Both the position numbers and the translations under genes were made by a program. The notes beneath the pieces were generated by a model. The model was not told the origin of the DNA. It did not search any database and saw only the letters and a program-made list of their open reading frames with translations. This document shows, in pieces, positions 1 through 8,252 of a DNA stretch of 64,000 bases (positions are counted from its first letter, which is position 1; the number at the start of each line of letters is the position of its first letter). This DNA comes from Paraburkholderia gardini (GTDB lineage Bacteria > Pseudomonadota > Gammaproteobacteria > Burkholderiales > Burkholderiaceae): positions 87,822 to 151,821 of the forward strand of contig NZ_CAJQYY010000015.1 in the NCBI RefSeq assembly GCF_907164575.1, in the 5' to 3' direction.

Positions 1-27
1 CGATACGAACGGAGGTTCGGATGCTCA
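1..27 (-). CDS. 5' end of a leftward gene, cut by window edge
   Basis: An ATG at 27 reading leftward opens a frame for nine codons (M-S-I-R-T-S-V-R-I) before the window ends. An AAAGGA ribosome binding site lies about nine bases before it. Nothing can be said about the product. The start is plausible from the binding site alone, and the frame may not be coding. Confidence 0.35.
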
Positions 28-266
28 TGGCGGGTTTCCTTTGACGGCGCGACATATCAGGCGAAAACGTCGAAGACCTGCCTGCCGGACCGATGCGTTC
101 ATCAGGGGAACCGCAGGTTAGCACCGGCCCCGAATGCTTTCAACGCAGGGGCCTGAAAGACGCAGCTTGCAACACGGTCTGTTCGTGACTCCTTCACAGC
201 CGCGAGCGGGTGCCCTGTGCGGGCGGCGACGGCACTGCCAATACTCCGCTGCGTCACCGTCCGCTA

Positions 267-1517
267 TTACCGCGCGCCCGCCTGTGCGCCCTGATCGCGC
301 GACTGGCGCGAAACGAGCGGCGCGATGAAATCGACACCCAGCGTGATCACAAGCGCAGCCGCGCCGATGACGAACAGCAGGCGATGGTTTCCACCGCTAC
401 CGTTGAAGATCGCCGAATAGCTGTAGCCCGCCAGCGCCTGAAACGCGGCGAACGCGGTCGTGACGCGGCTCCAGATCACGTTTTGCTTCGCGGCGTTGCC
501 CGGCGCGGCTTCATGCACACGGGCCAGCATGAGCGGAACGATGCCGGGCGGAAACGTGCCGATCACCACTGTCAACAGACCAATCACAACGTGATTGCTC
601 GAAACCGCGAGCCATGCCACCGCGATCGCCTGCACCAGCACGAGCACACGCAGCGCGAAACGTGAACCGAAACGGTCCGCGAAAACGCCGTACACCGGCG
701 GCCCGAAAATCGCGCCGACGCCGTACAGTATCCAGAACAGCGACCCGAGGTGCGCGCCCGCGCCGAGTCCGCGTGCAATGAAGTCGACGAGAAACACCAT
801 CGTCGGCACGAGCCCAATCGCCATCAATGCGTATTCGACGTACAGCGCGTTGATCTCCACACCGGACGTGACAGGCGCCGCGCCCGACGCGTCGATTCCG
901 GCTGGCTTTGCTGCGGGCGCGTCCTGCGTCGGCCAGCCGGTCCAGCTTGCGGCGGTCAGCACGGCGGACAGCACCGCGAGACCGATCCACGCTTCGCGCA
1001 GACCGAATTTCAGCAGCAACGGCACGATCGTGCCCGACGCCGCGATGCCAAGCCCAAGCCCGAGAAACACCGCACCACTCGCGAGGCCCTTGCGATCGCC
1101 CGGCACGTGCGGCAACACAGTCGCCGCGACCAGCACCATGATCGCCCCACCCGCGACCCCGGACAGCAGACGCCATGCAAAGAACCAGCCGACCGAAACC
1201 GGAAACGCGCAGGCCAGAAAGGCCAGCGTGACCAGCACCTTCATGCCGCGCAACGTATGGACGTTCGACACGCGGCTCCCCAATGGACGACCGATGAGCG
1301 CGCCGATCAGATAGCCGGCCAGGTTCGCCGCGCCAAGGTAGACGACATCGGATGCTGAAAACCAGTGCGCCTGGATCAGCGAAGGGATCAGCGGCGTGTA
1401 AGCGAACCGCGCAAGGCCGATGCTGATGAGACTGGCGCTCAGGCCAGCAAAAATATGCCGCCAGACCGCGGCGTTACTCGCCGCCGATGGCGTTTCGAGA
1501 AGTGCTGGACTCGACAT
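267..1517 (-). CDS. YbfB/YjiJ-family MFS transporter
   Basis: A 416-residue inner-membrane protein with about twelve hydrophobic segments. The N-terminal stretch around residues 25-40 (G-L-A-R-F-A-Y-T-P-L-I-P) is characteristic of the YbfB/YjiJ branch of the major facilitator superfamily, usually proton-driven exporters of unknown substrate. The frame is open up to 1856, but the upstream part is basic and low in hydrophobicity. The MSSPALL start at 1517 gives the usual family length, and the upstream region carries operator-like repeats. Divergent from azoR, so export of a redox-active or aromatic compound is possible, but this is only inference from context. Confidence 0.8.
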   Translation of the reverse strand: MSSPALLETPSAASNAAVWRHIFAGLSASLISIGLARFAYTPLIPSLIQAHWFSASDVVYLGAANLAGYLIGALIGRPLGSRVSNVHTLRGMKVLVTLAFLACAFPVSVGWFFAWRLLSGVAGGAIMVLVAATVLPHVPGDRKGLASGAVFLGLGLGIAASGTIVPLLLKFGLREAWIGLAVLSAVLTAASWTGWPTQDAPAAKPAGIDASGAAPVTSGVEINALYVEYALMAIGLVPTMVFLVDFIARGLGAGAHLGSLFWILYGVGAIFGPPVYGVFADRFGSRFALRVLVLVQAIAVAWLAVSSNHVVIGLLTVVIGTFPPGIVPLMLARVHEAAPGNAAKQNVIWSRVTTAFAAFQALAGYSYSAIFNGSGGNHRLLFVIGAAALVITLGVDFIAPLVSRQSRDQGAQAGAR

Positions 1518-1592
1518 GAATCGGGTGCTCCGCAAAAGAACTGCACGACGTGCAGGCGTGCCTAAAGGACGGAATGTCGCTTCGCCGTCATT

Positions 1593-1647
1593 TTTGACAT
1601 GAATGACAATGTTTGCATCGTAGTAGTCGTTGACATTGATGTCAATG
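1593..1647. promoter_or_regulatory. Pair of near-identical palindromic sites upstream of the MFS gene
   Basis: Two 19-bp blocks start at 1593 and 1629, exactly 36 bp apart, and share 16 of 19 bases. Each has the form TTGACAT-nn-ATGWCAA, so each is itself an imperfect palindrome. They sit 76-130 bp before the MFS start. The design suggests a dimeric repressor or activator binding twice on nearly the same helical face. No regulator gene is adjacent, so the binding protein is unknown. Confidence 0.55.
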
Positions 1648-1823
1648 ATTGTGTGCGCCAACACTGTGTTCACGAAAACATGCAAGTGATGCGATGCACG
1701 CATATCCGGCGTGTCCATCGGCGACACGCATCGCCCGTCGTATAAGGCATTGCGCGTTTTCCGATGTTTCGTTGCCCTCTTTCTGAACGCTTCCTGCGGA
1801 CCCGACCCGCGACGACCCCTCCC

Positions 1824-1879
1824 TTGCAACGCCGCACGAAAGTGTTTATTCTTCAACTACGATACATTGAGTCGTAGTT
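1824..1879 (+). promoter_or_regulatory. azoR promoter with Rrf2-type operator
   Basis: A sigma70-like promoter reads TTGCAA (1824-1829), 17 bp, TATTCT (1847-1852). Two bases later begins a perfect inverted repeat, AACTACGA (1855-1862), 9-bp spacer, TCGTAGTT (1872-1879), which would cover the transcription start. The same arrangement, with the same 9-bp spacer, precedes the Rrf2 gene at 4620-4673. If used, the promoter gives azoR a leader of roughly 150 nt. Confidence 0.65.
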
Positions 1880-2008
1880 AAAACGATTCTTCAGACACAT
1901 GTTCTTGACTGCGTCGGCAGAAGGCACGTGTATCGATCCCGCCGCTTCAGGCTCACCGGATGACCTCGTTCGATCTGCGGAGCCACACATTTGATATGGA
2001 GAGCAGAA

Positions 2009-2656
2009 ATGAAGGTGATGCATGTCGATTCGAGCGCGAAACGCGAATGGTCGAACTCACGGGCGCTCGCCCGACATTTCATCGATGAACTACGTGCGCA
2101 GGGCGTCGATGTCGAAGTGGACTATCTGGATCTGACGGTCGATACGCCGCGTCACGTCGACGAAGCGTTCGCGATCGCCACGTACCGCCCCGCCGAAGAG
2201 CGCACGGATGAAATGAAGGCCACGCTCGCCGCTTCCGACGCGCTGTGCAAGCGCCTCTTCGAAGCCGACGCGTTTGTGTTCGCGATGCCGATGTACAACT
2301 GGTCGATGCCGTCGGTCTTCAAGGCGTTCGTCGACAGCGTGACGCGCCCTGGCCTCACCTATCTCGCGCAACCGGATGGCCGCATCGCCGGTCAGTTCAA
2401 TCGCCAGAAGACGCTTTTCATCACCACGCGCGGCGCGGATCTGCGTCCGGGCGGCATGTTCTCCTCAATGGATGCGTTGACACCCGCGCTCAAGGCCGCC
2501 TTCGGTTTTATCGGCGTGGCCGGGCCTACCTTCGTCGACGCGCAACCGCTGCAGTTCTCCGACCAGGAAGCCCGTACGGCCGCGCTGGCTCGCGCGAGAT
2601 CCGAACTCTCGAACATTGCCGTGCAGTGGGCGATTCACGAAGCCGTAGCGGCCTGA
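2009..2656 (+). CDS. azoR: FMN-dependent NADH-azoreductase
   Basis: A 215-residue cytoplasmic flavodoxin-fold protein of the AzoR/flavodoxin-2 family, which reduces azo bonds and quinones with NADH and bound FMN. The FMN phosphate-binding start (H-V-D-S-S-A) and the P-M-Y-N-W segment near residue 92 match family landmarks. The start at 2009 follows GGAGAG; an upstream in-frame start at 1991 lacks this. Quinone or electrophile stress is the likely inducer, because the promoter carries the same operator as the nearby Rrf2 regulator gene. Confidence 0.88.
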   Translation: MKVMHVDSSAKREWSNSRALARHFIDELRAQGVDVEVDYLDLTVDTPRHVDEAFAIATYRPAEERTDEMKATLAASDALCKRLFEADAFVFAMPMYNWSMPSVFKAFVDSVTRPGLTYLAQPDGRIAGQFNRQKTLFITTRGADLRPGGMFSSMDALTPALKAAFGFIGVAGPTFVDAQPLQFSDQEARTAALARARSELSNIAVQWAIHEAVAA

Positions 2657-2834
2657 GCGATAGGCCTCTAACCCGTGACCTGCGCGCATCACGCGAAACC
2701 GCGGACCTGTGCGTGGTTCATGCCGGCCAGCCGATCCAGATTCGTTTGCATTTGCATTTGACCAACACGCAGCGGTGGACATCGACCCGATTTCGCCTCG
2801 ACCGTTGCACCTTTTTTCTGACTGGAGAAACAGC

Positions 2835-3266
2835 ATGAGCACCTTGAAGATGATCCTCGCTTCCACCGTTGTCGCGCTTGCCACCTCGGCGATGCCTCCG
2901 CTCGTTCACGCGCACGGCACCGACGATGTACGCGACAACATCACCCCGGCCTTCGGGACCGCGATCGCGAACGTGCCGGGCAAGACGATGACCGCCATCG
3001 TCGTCGATTACAAACCCGGGCAGAAATCGCCGCCGCATCGCCACGGTCAGGCGTTCGTCGTCGGCTACGTGTTGTCGGGCGCGATCCGCAGCCAGTTGAA
3101 CGACGGTGAAACGCGCGTGTATCACGCGGGTGAGAGCTGGACCGAAGTGCCGGGCGTGCATCACACGATCAGCGAGAACGCGAGCTCGACAGAGCCCGCG
3201 AAGCTGCTCGCCATCTTCGTCGCCGACGACAGTGACAGGAATCTCGTCACATGGGACAAGCATTAG
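2835..3266 (+). CDS. Secreted cupin-domain protein
   Basis: 143 residues. An N-terminal signal peptide (about residues 1-26, ending A-H-A) is followed by a single cupin barrel. The metal-binding pattern is visible: P-P-H-R-H-G near residue 62 and a later V-P-G-V-H-H-T-I segment. Such periplasmic cupins are often annotated only by fold, and the substrate is unknown. GGAGAA precedes the ATG at 2835. It follows azoR by 178 bp on the same strand and could share its control. Confidence 0.75.
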   Translation: MSTLKMILASTVVALATSAMPPLVHAHGTDDVRDNITPAFGTAIANVPGKTMTAIVVDYKPGQKSPPHRHGQAFVVGYVLSGAIRSQLNDGETRVYHAGESWTEVPGVHHTISENASSTEPAKLLAIFVADDSDRNLVTWDKH

Positions 3267-3485
3267 GCGCTTGACGCTGCGTGCAAACAGGGGCTAGCGC
3301 CTGCGCGACGACAGCGGCCCCTGATATATCCCGCATTCAACGGGGCGAAATCCGGCTTAACGGCGAGCGTTAACAACGCTTAACTTGTTTCAGGCCCTCG
3401 CAGCAACAAAAATGAAAGCACGGAAAGATGCGGCTCCTGACACGACATCGGTCCAGCTTCGCCAGTTATCCAACGAAGGTGAAAC

Positions 3486-3971
3486 ATGACGCGTATTCTC
3501 GAACCCGATTTTTTTGAGTGGACACTCGCGTGGCTTTCGGCACCGGCGCATGAGGAAAGCGAACGTACCGCGAAGGTGCGGGCAGCGAGGAAAAAGAAGT
3601 TTCGACTGACAAAGCGCCTCCTGTCCGGCAACAGGAATCAGCCTGACGAAGGATTGCCGCCCGAGGCGCTGCGCGCGCATGTGACGATCCTCGACCAGCC
3701 TTCGTCGAAAACGTTGAGTGTCTGCTGGAGCGACCCCACATCCGGCTATTACGGCGACCAGATCTGGCGCATCGGTCTCGCGCGACACGCTTCGTTCTGC
3801 GTGCTGACGGGGCGCCCGATCCGGTACGGCGACGCGGTGTTCCGGCCTCGCTCGTGCGACATTCACTGTCCGGCAAATCGCGACCGCATGATTCTCGCCG
3901 CGGCCATACCGGCCTGTTCGCCCGACGCAGAACACGAATCCGCAGACGAACAGGCGGGCGCGCTGGCGTGA
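3486..3971 (+). CDS. DUF3331-family protein
   Basis: 161 residues, cytoplasmic, with a basic segment (residues 30-45) followed by a conserved core containing C-W-S-D-P-T-S-G-Y-Y and C-V-L-T-G-R-P-I-R. I recognise this as DUF3331, a family largely confined to Burkholderia and relatives. Its cysteines (the C-W-S, S-F-C and R-S-C-D-I-H-C positions) suggest possible metal or nucleic acid binding, but no function is known. A GAAGGTGA binding site precedes the ATG. Confidence 0.7.
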   Translation: MTRILEPDFFEWTLAWLSAPAHEESERTAKVRAARKKKFRLTKRLLSGNRNQPDEGLPPEALRAHVTILDQPSSKTLSVCWSDPTSGYYGDQIWRIGLARHASFCVLTGRPIRYGDAVFRPRSCDIHCPANRDRMILAAAIPACSPDAEHESADEQAGALA

Positions 3972-4080
3972 AGATCGCGCCGCCACGCGCTTGCATACGC
4001 ACCTGATGCCGGCTTTTCATGATGTCGAGTGAACCCGCCTCGTTCACGCCATGGGCGCGTATGTCACGCGCCCGTTTCGC

Positions 4081-4614
4081 CTACTCCGCGGTGCCGCGAT
4101 CGCGCCGACGGTTCGCCACCCGGTCATCGAGCCATCGCACGACGTGGGTGCCATAGCTGCGTGGCGCTTTCGCCGCCGTACGCATCGCGAGATCCTTGAG
4201 CGTATGGCTCGCGAGCGTTTCGCGCATATGCCGCTCTGCACTTTGCATCACCGCGTGAATCGAACACACGCCATTGGTGGCCCATGCCGGCGGCGCGTCT
4301 TCGAATACCGCACAACGGCCGCGTATTTCGCGGCAGTCAAACAGCGGCTTGTCACCATCGATTGCAATGACGACGTCGAGCACCGAAATCTTCCCCGCCG
4401 GACGTGCAAGCGCGAAGCCGCCCTTCGCGCCTTCAGTCGCGACCACGAGACCCGCCTTGTGCAGCTTCGTGAAAAGTTTCGCGACGTAATCGGCCGGCAC
4501 GCCCTGCAGTTCGGCCAGATCGCGAACGCTCGCTTCAGGAACGCCAGGCGCCGGCTCCGTTAGATAAATCAGGCAATGCAGGCCGTATTCGACGCCCGTG
4601 CTGATGTGAGACAT
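4081..4614 (-). CDS. Rrf2-family transcriptional regulator with atypical cysteines
   Basis: 177 residues beginning M-S-H-I-S-T-G-V-E-Y-G, the standard Rrf2 opening, followed by a winged-helix domain (residues 1-85). Cysteines at 94, 101 and 117 give C-x6-C-x15-C, unlike IscR (C-x5-C-x7-C) or NsrR (C-x8-C-x5-C). It may hold an Fe-S cluster with different geometry or act as a thiol sensor. The start at 4614 is preferred over 4629 because the latter falls inside the operator, and GGAGTGGAGT precedes 4614. It probably represses itself and azoR through the shared operator. Confidence 0.8.
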   Translation of the reverse strand: MSHISTGVEYGLHCLIYLTEPAPGVPEASVRDLAELQGVPADYVAKLFTKLHKAGLVVATEGAKGGFALARPAGKISVLDVVIAIDGDKPLFDCREIRGRCAVFEDAPPAWATNGVCSIHAVMQSAERHMRETLASHTLKDLAMRTAAKAPRSYGTHVVRWLDDRVANRRRDRGTAE

Positions 4615-4619
4615 ACTCC

Positions 4620-4673
4620 ACTCCGACATATCGTATCGGAGTTAAGAGTACGCGGTTTTGTGGTGTTTATCAA
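4620..4673 (-). promoter_or_regulatory. Autoregulatory promoter/operator of the Rrf2 gene
   Basis: Reading leftward: -35 TTGATA (4668-4673), 17 bp, -10 TACTCT (4645-4650). One base later the inverted repeat ACTCCGA, 9 bp, TCGGAGT spans 4620-4642. The repeat overlaps the expected transcription start and its distal arm contributes to the ribosome binding site. The layout matches the azoR promoter at 1824-1879 element by element. Confidence 0.65.
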
Positions 4674-4782
4674 CGTGAGGGCCGGCATCTGCCCTGAGTG
4701 CGCAGGCCGATGGGTACTGTTTTCACGGCAGATTTTCTTCAAAGGCGCCTGGGTTCGTCGCGCTGTCTGAGCGATACCCGAC

Positions 4783-5119
4783 ATGCTGGCAGACCAGCCA
4801 TCCACGCAGGATCGTGTGCTCGACCCGGTAGACCGCGTGTCGGAAATCGTATCCGGCGTGCTCATGGCGCTCACATTCACCGCGAAGCGCACCGGTTGAT
4901 CGCCGGCGCGCTCCCGTCGCTCATCGCTGAAAACACAGAACCTGTTGCGCCAGAGGCAATGTACCGGTGTCCGCGTATCGCGCGCGTCCCTCCGCACGTC
5001 TCGACTCGCGCGATCTTTACGCTGCATTGGGTGTGCTCGTGCTGGTGGTGCTTGCGACGTTTCCCGTCGTCGGCCCATTTATCTTCTTCACGCAGACGGC
5101 GTTCGCGCTGGGCGGGTAA
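4783..5119 (+). pseudogene. Remnant of a VIT/CCC1-type membrane transporter
   Basis: Three blocks in three reading frames together resemble one VIT-family protein. From the ATG at 4783 comes the family start (L-D-P-V-D-R-V-S-E-I, then L-M-A-L-T-F-T), which stops at 4899. A short block around 4905-4975 resembles the helical linker (A-G-A-L-P-S-L-I-A). The third, 4988-5119, holds D-L-Y-A-A-L-G-V and L-A-T-F-P-V-V-G-P-F, the last-domain signature. Frameshifts, a large internal deletion and loss of the C-terminus mark it as dead. The intact family exports iron or manganese. Confidence 0.7.
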
Positions 5120-5155
5120 GACCCGGTTTCCCCATCGCCCGGTCGCGCGAGGTGG

Positions 5156-5410
5156 TCAGTACCCGTGCTCTCTCATGATCATCGCGTTGATCGTGCGGTC
5201 CTTCCAGAATACGTTCTGTATGCGCGGCTGCAATATGCGCAGCGCCTCCGTGTCGAGATCGTTGAACGTCAGCAACACCGCAGGGCGCGGTCCCGCGCCG
5301 GGCACATGCTCGATCTTGTCGAACGGTGGAAAACCATAGCGGCTCAGAAATTCACTGATCTCGTCATCGGTCGTGCCATCTTCGATGTTGCCTATCAGGA
5401 GGTCAGCCAT
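5156..5410 (-). CDS. Small RRM-like RNA-binding protein
   Basis: 84 residues. The order of segments fits a single RNA-recognition motif: an RNP2-like strand (L-L-I-G-N-I, residues 4-9), a helix, an RNP1-like strand (R-P-A-V-L-L-T-F), then a second helix and strand. The aromatic residues typical of RNP1 are mostly absent, so RNA binding is uncertain. Two adjacent ATG codons (5413, 5410) follow GGAGAAG; the second has better spacing. Confidence 0.65.
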   Translation of the reverse strand: MADLLIGNIEDGTTDDEISEFLSRYGFPPFDKIEHVPGAGPRPAVLLTFNDLDTEALRILQPRIQNVFWKDRTINAMIMREHGY

Positions 5411-5523
5411 CATCTTCTCCAGTTGCCAGACCACGTTTCATCGACACTGCGATGATCGAACGCCGTCGATACATTGCAAGGACCGTGCGCGCCACGCAAA
5501 CCGTGCTACGTCCAGCGCGACGG

Positions 5524-6538
5524 TTACCGGACGGAGTCGTGCCGGATGGTTTCGCGGTATCGCACCACCACCTGTTCGAGGTTGTAGAACATGCGCTCGC
5601 GGCCTGACGCCGCGCCGAGCGGCGAGCGCTGCATCATGGCGAGCACGCCGGGGTTGAGACCCGCCACCCAGAGTGCAATGCCCGCGTCGCGCATTTTCTT
5701 CCCGGCATCGTTCAGCATCTTGAGCGCGGTGTATTCGATGTCGAATACACCGCCCAGATCGAGCACGACGATCTGAGGCTTTGTCGCGGCGATCTTCTCC
5801 CGAATCTTCTGCGCGACGTTGTCTGCGTTGGCAAAGAAGATGCGCCCTTCCGGCCGCAACAGCAACATGCGCGGAAACGATTCGTCGTCCGCGTGATCCG
5901 CGGAAGCGGGACGGAACACGTTCGAATCGCAGCAGCGCGCACAACGTCACGACACCTGTGACGATCGTCACGATCGACGCATGCGGCAGACCCTGGACGA
6001 TTTCCAGCACGTTGTGAACGAATGGGCCCTTGGGAAAGTGAATGCCGAGCAGCTTTGGAATCTGGTCGACCACGATGACGATCGCGATCCCGGCCTTGAA
6101 TCCGGTCAGCACCGGCCCGGAAATGAAATTCGCGAGAAAGCCCAGTCGCAACACGGATGCGAGCACCAGGATCACGCCCACCATCAACGTCAGCGTCGCG
6201 GTGGCGATCATCAGTTCCGCGGGACTGCCGTCCGGCGCGGCGCGCCCGAGCGCGGCCGCTACCAGAATGGCAAGTGTCGTGGTCGTGCTGACGCCAAGCG
6301 GACGCGATGTGCCGGTAAACGCGTAAATCACCATCGGCAGGAACGCCGTGTAGAGACCGACCTGCACCGGCAAGCCGGCTACCGTGGCATACGCAAGCGC
6401 TTTCGGAATGACGACCGCCGCCGCGGTCAGTCCCGCGACGGCGTCGGGCCTGATCCACGATTTCCGGTAATGACGAATCCATTCGGGAACCGGACCGCGC
6501 CCGGCACCCGCAACGGGATGTGATGTGTCGTCAGACAT
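5524..6538 (-). pseudogene. SulP-family anion transporter, internally deleted and frameshifted
   Basis: About 206 codons from 6538 encode the first half of a SulP membrane domain (R-P-D-A-V-A-G-L-T-A near residue 30, several membrane segments). At about 5920 the frame jumps straight into the linker and complete STAS domain of the same family (R-P-E-G-R-I-F-F-A-N, then V-L-D-L-G-G-V). Intact members are about 560 residues, so roughly 220 codons of transmembrane core are missing at the junction. A transporter cannot be made. The STAS part could in principle be translated alone from a GTG at 5919. Confidence 0.8.
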
Positions 6539-6629
6539 GGTTTCGAGTCGCAAGCGATGAAGATGTCCCGCGCTGCCATGAGCCCCGGTCACGAATCCAG
6601 ATCGACGGATCCACCCCGGCGGTCGACGT

Positions 6630-7457
6630 TCAGAACGCCTCGGGAACGAACCGGTACGGGTAATCCGGTTCGACGTAACCCGCTGCTTTCTGCCGCTTCG
6701 GCAACATGACTCTCTCGCGCGGCAGCGTCTCGTACGGAATCTGGCTGAGCAGATGACTGATGATGTTCAGCCGCACACGCTTCTTGTTGTTCGAGCGTGC
6801 GACGAACCAGGGTGCGAGATCCGTGTCGGTTGCCTTGAACATGTCGTCACGGGCGCGTGAATAGTCGTACCAGCGGCTGTACGAATCGAGATCCATCCGC
6901 GACAGCTTCCAGGTTTTGCGTGCGTCGCGAATGCGCGCTTCGAGCCTGCGCGTCTGCTCTTCCTCGCTGACTTCGAGCCAGTACTTCAGCAGGATGATGC
7001 CGGATTCGATGATCGCCCGCTCCACCAGCGGCACCGCCTTGAGAAATGCGTGCACCTGCTCTTCGGTGCAAAAGCCCATGACCCGTTCGACGCCCGCCCG
7101 GTTGTACCAGCTACGGTCGAACAGCACGACTTCACCGGCTGCCGGCAGATGCGGCAGATAGCGCTGCACGTACATCTGGGTTTTCTCGCGGTCCGTGGGC
7201 GTCGGCAACGCGACGACACGAAACACGCGAGGACTCACACGCTCCGTGATCGCCTTGATGGTGCCGCCTTTGCCCGCGCCATCCCGTCCTTCGAAGAGAA
7301 CGCATACCGTGCTGCCGGAGCGTACGACCGATTCCTGAAGCTTCACCAGTTCGACATGAAGACGCGCCAGTTCCTTTTCATACGTCTTGTTCGAAAGACG
7401 ATCCTGCGCAGCTGGACTGGAGGTCTCTTTACCGGTCTTTTTCCTGTGTTCAGCCAT
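6630..7457 (-). CDS. ppk2: Polyphosphate kinase 2
   Basis: 275 residues, cytoplasmic. PPK2 transfers phosphate between polyphosphate and nucleoside di- or triphosphates. The Walker A loop G-R-D-G-A-G-K-G-G is at residues 57-65, and the Walker B plus lid start L-F-D-R-S-W-Y-N-R-A at 111-120, both hallmarks of single-domain PPK2. A basic lid and C-terminal K-R-V-R-L-N-I-I follow. The start at 7457 has GGGAG upstream. A small membrane protein gene lies 28 bp before it on the same strand, and the broken SulP gene follows. Confidence 0.9.
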   Translation of the reverse strand: MAEHRKKTGKETSSPAAQDRLSNKTYEKELARLHVELVKLQESVVRSGSTVCVLFEGRDGAGKGGTIKAITERVSPRVFRVVALPTPTDREKTQMYVQRYLPHLPAAGEVVLFDRSWYNRAGVERVMGFCTEEQVHAFLKAVPLVERAIIESGIILLKYWLEVSEEEQTRRLEARIRDARKTWKLSRMDLDSYSRWYDYSRARDDMFKATDTDLAPWFVARSNNKKRVRLNIISHLLSQIPYETLPRERVMLPKRQKAAGYVEPDYPYRFVPEAF

Positions 7458-7485
7458 CGTGTTCTGCTCCCAGGGAAAGCACCGC

Positions 7486-7731
7486 TCACGCTTGCTGTTT
7501 CGGCGCAGGCGTGCCAGATTCCGCGCCCGTCGGCGGCAGCACTCCCCGCCTCGCCTTTTCTCCCGCTGCGATGAAGAGATCGTTGTGCTTGCCAGTCCGG
7601 TACGCCGCCCGGTAAGGCGGCCGGGTGAACGCCCACAGCCACACGAGCGGCCACGGCAGGCCGCCGAATACAAGCGAAAGAAAGCGCAGGGTCTGGAGAT
7701 GGGTCGACGCCCATCGTTGAGCGGCCGACAT
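7486..7731 (-). CDS. Small hydrophobic protein encoded before ppk2
   Basis: 81 residues. One clear hydrophobic helix (about 16-37, rich in L, F, W and V) is followed by a polar tail; a single-pass inner-membrane protein is likely. I do not recognise a family. The 28-bp gap to ppk2 and shared strand suggest one transcript. A purine-rich AGGGG precedes the ATG. Coding status rests on composition and context only. Confidence 0.5.
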   Translation of the reverse strand: MSAAQRWASTHLQTLRFLSLVFGGLPWPLVWLWAFTRPPYRAAYRTGKHNDLFIAAGEKARRGVLPPTGAESGTPAPKQQA

Positions 7732-8252
7732 GCGCCGCCCCTACCGGAACTGCAAAGGCAACAACCTGGATTGCCCGTGGCGCACCACGCGCCCGTCATA
7801 CCGTCAGCCTGTTACACGTCCTCGCATGGCGCGATGCAGCGTGATTCGGGCTGCGTCCGCGACTGCGGCTGCCGGACCATGTCTTTTCCAGAATATGCGA
7901 AAACGTGACGCATGGCGCATCAATCGATGCGATTCCTGCTTGATGAATCAACCCGTCAAATGAATCCGGAAGGATACCGGCTGCGAAATCGACGGCGCCT
8001 ATAAGGAAATGGTAATTAAAAGAGATCGCCGCCCGAAAATTCGCGCACTACACCACATTGTGTAACGGACGTTCCAAAAGCAATGGCTTTTTGCGTTGTA
8101 TATCCTAGACTGATAGCGAAAATCGCTTATTCCGTTTGCAGCGATTTTGTCTCGGCCGGCCGTCGCGCCGGCAGTGACTGGATGCTTTCGCCAGAACCGT
8201 AACGCGCTTTTAATATTCCCCTTAAATCGCTCAGTGCAGATAAGGAGTGCGT
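7732..8252. other. Intergenic region between ppk2 unit and aspT
   Basis: 521 bp separating leftward ppk2 and rightward aspT, so it must hold two divergent promoters. It becomes A+T-rich after about 8000. The only clear element is AAGGAG at 8242-8247 serving aspT. No convincing promoter pair, repeat or RNA structure was seen. Confidence 0.5.

Noticed and set aside
210..1358. Several long rightward open frames over the MFS gene
   Set aside because: High-G+C shadow frames: Arg/Ala/Pro-rich, no motifs, no ribosome binding site, and fully antisense to a clear transporter gene.
8051..8110. Possible sigma54 promoter before aspT (TGGC...TTGC)
   Set aside because: Distance between the GG and GC elements is about 6 bp rather than the required 10.
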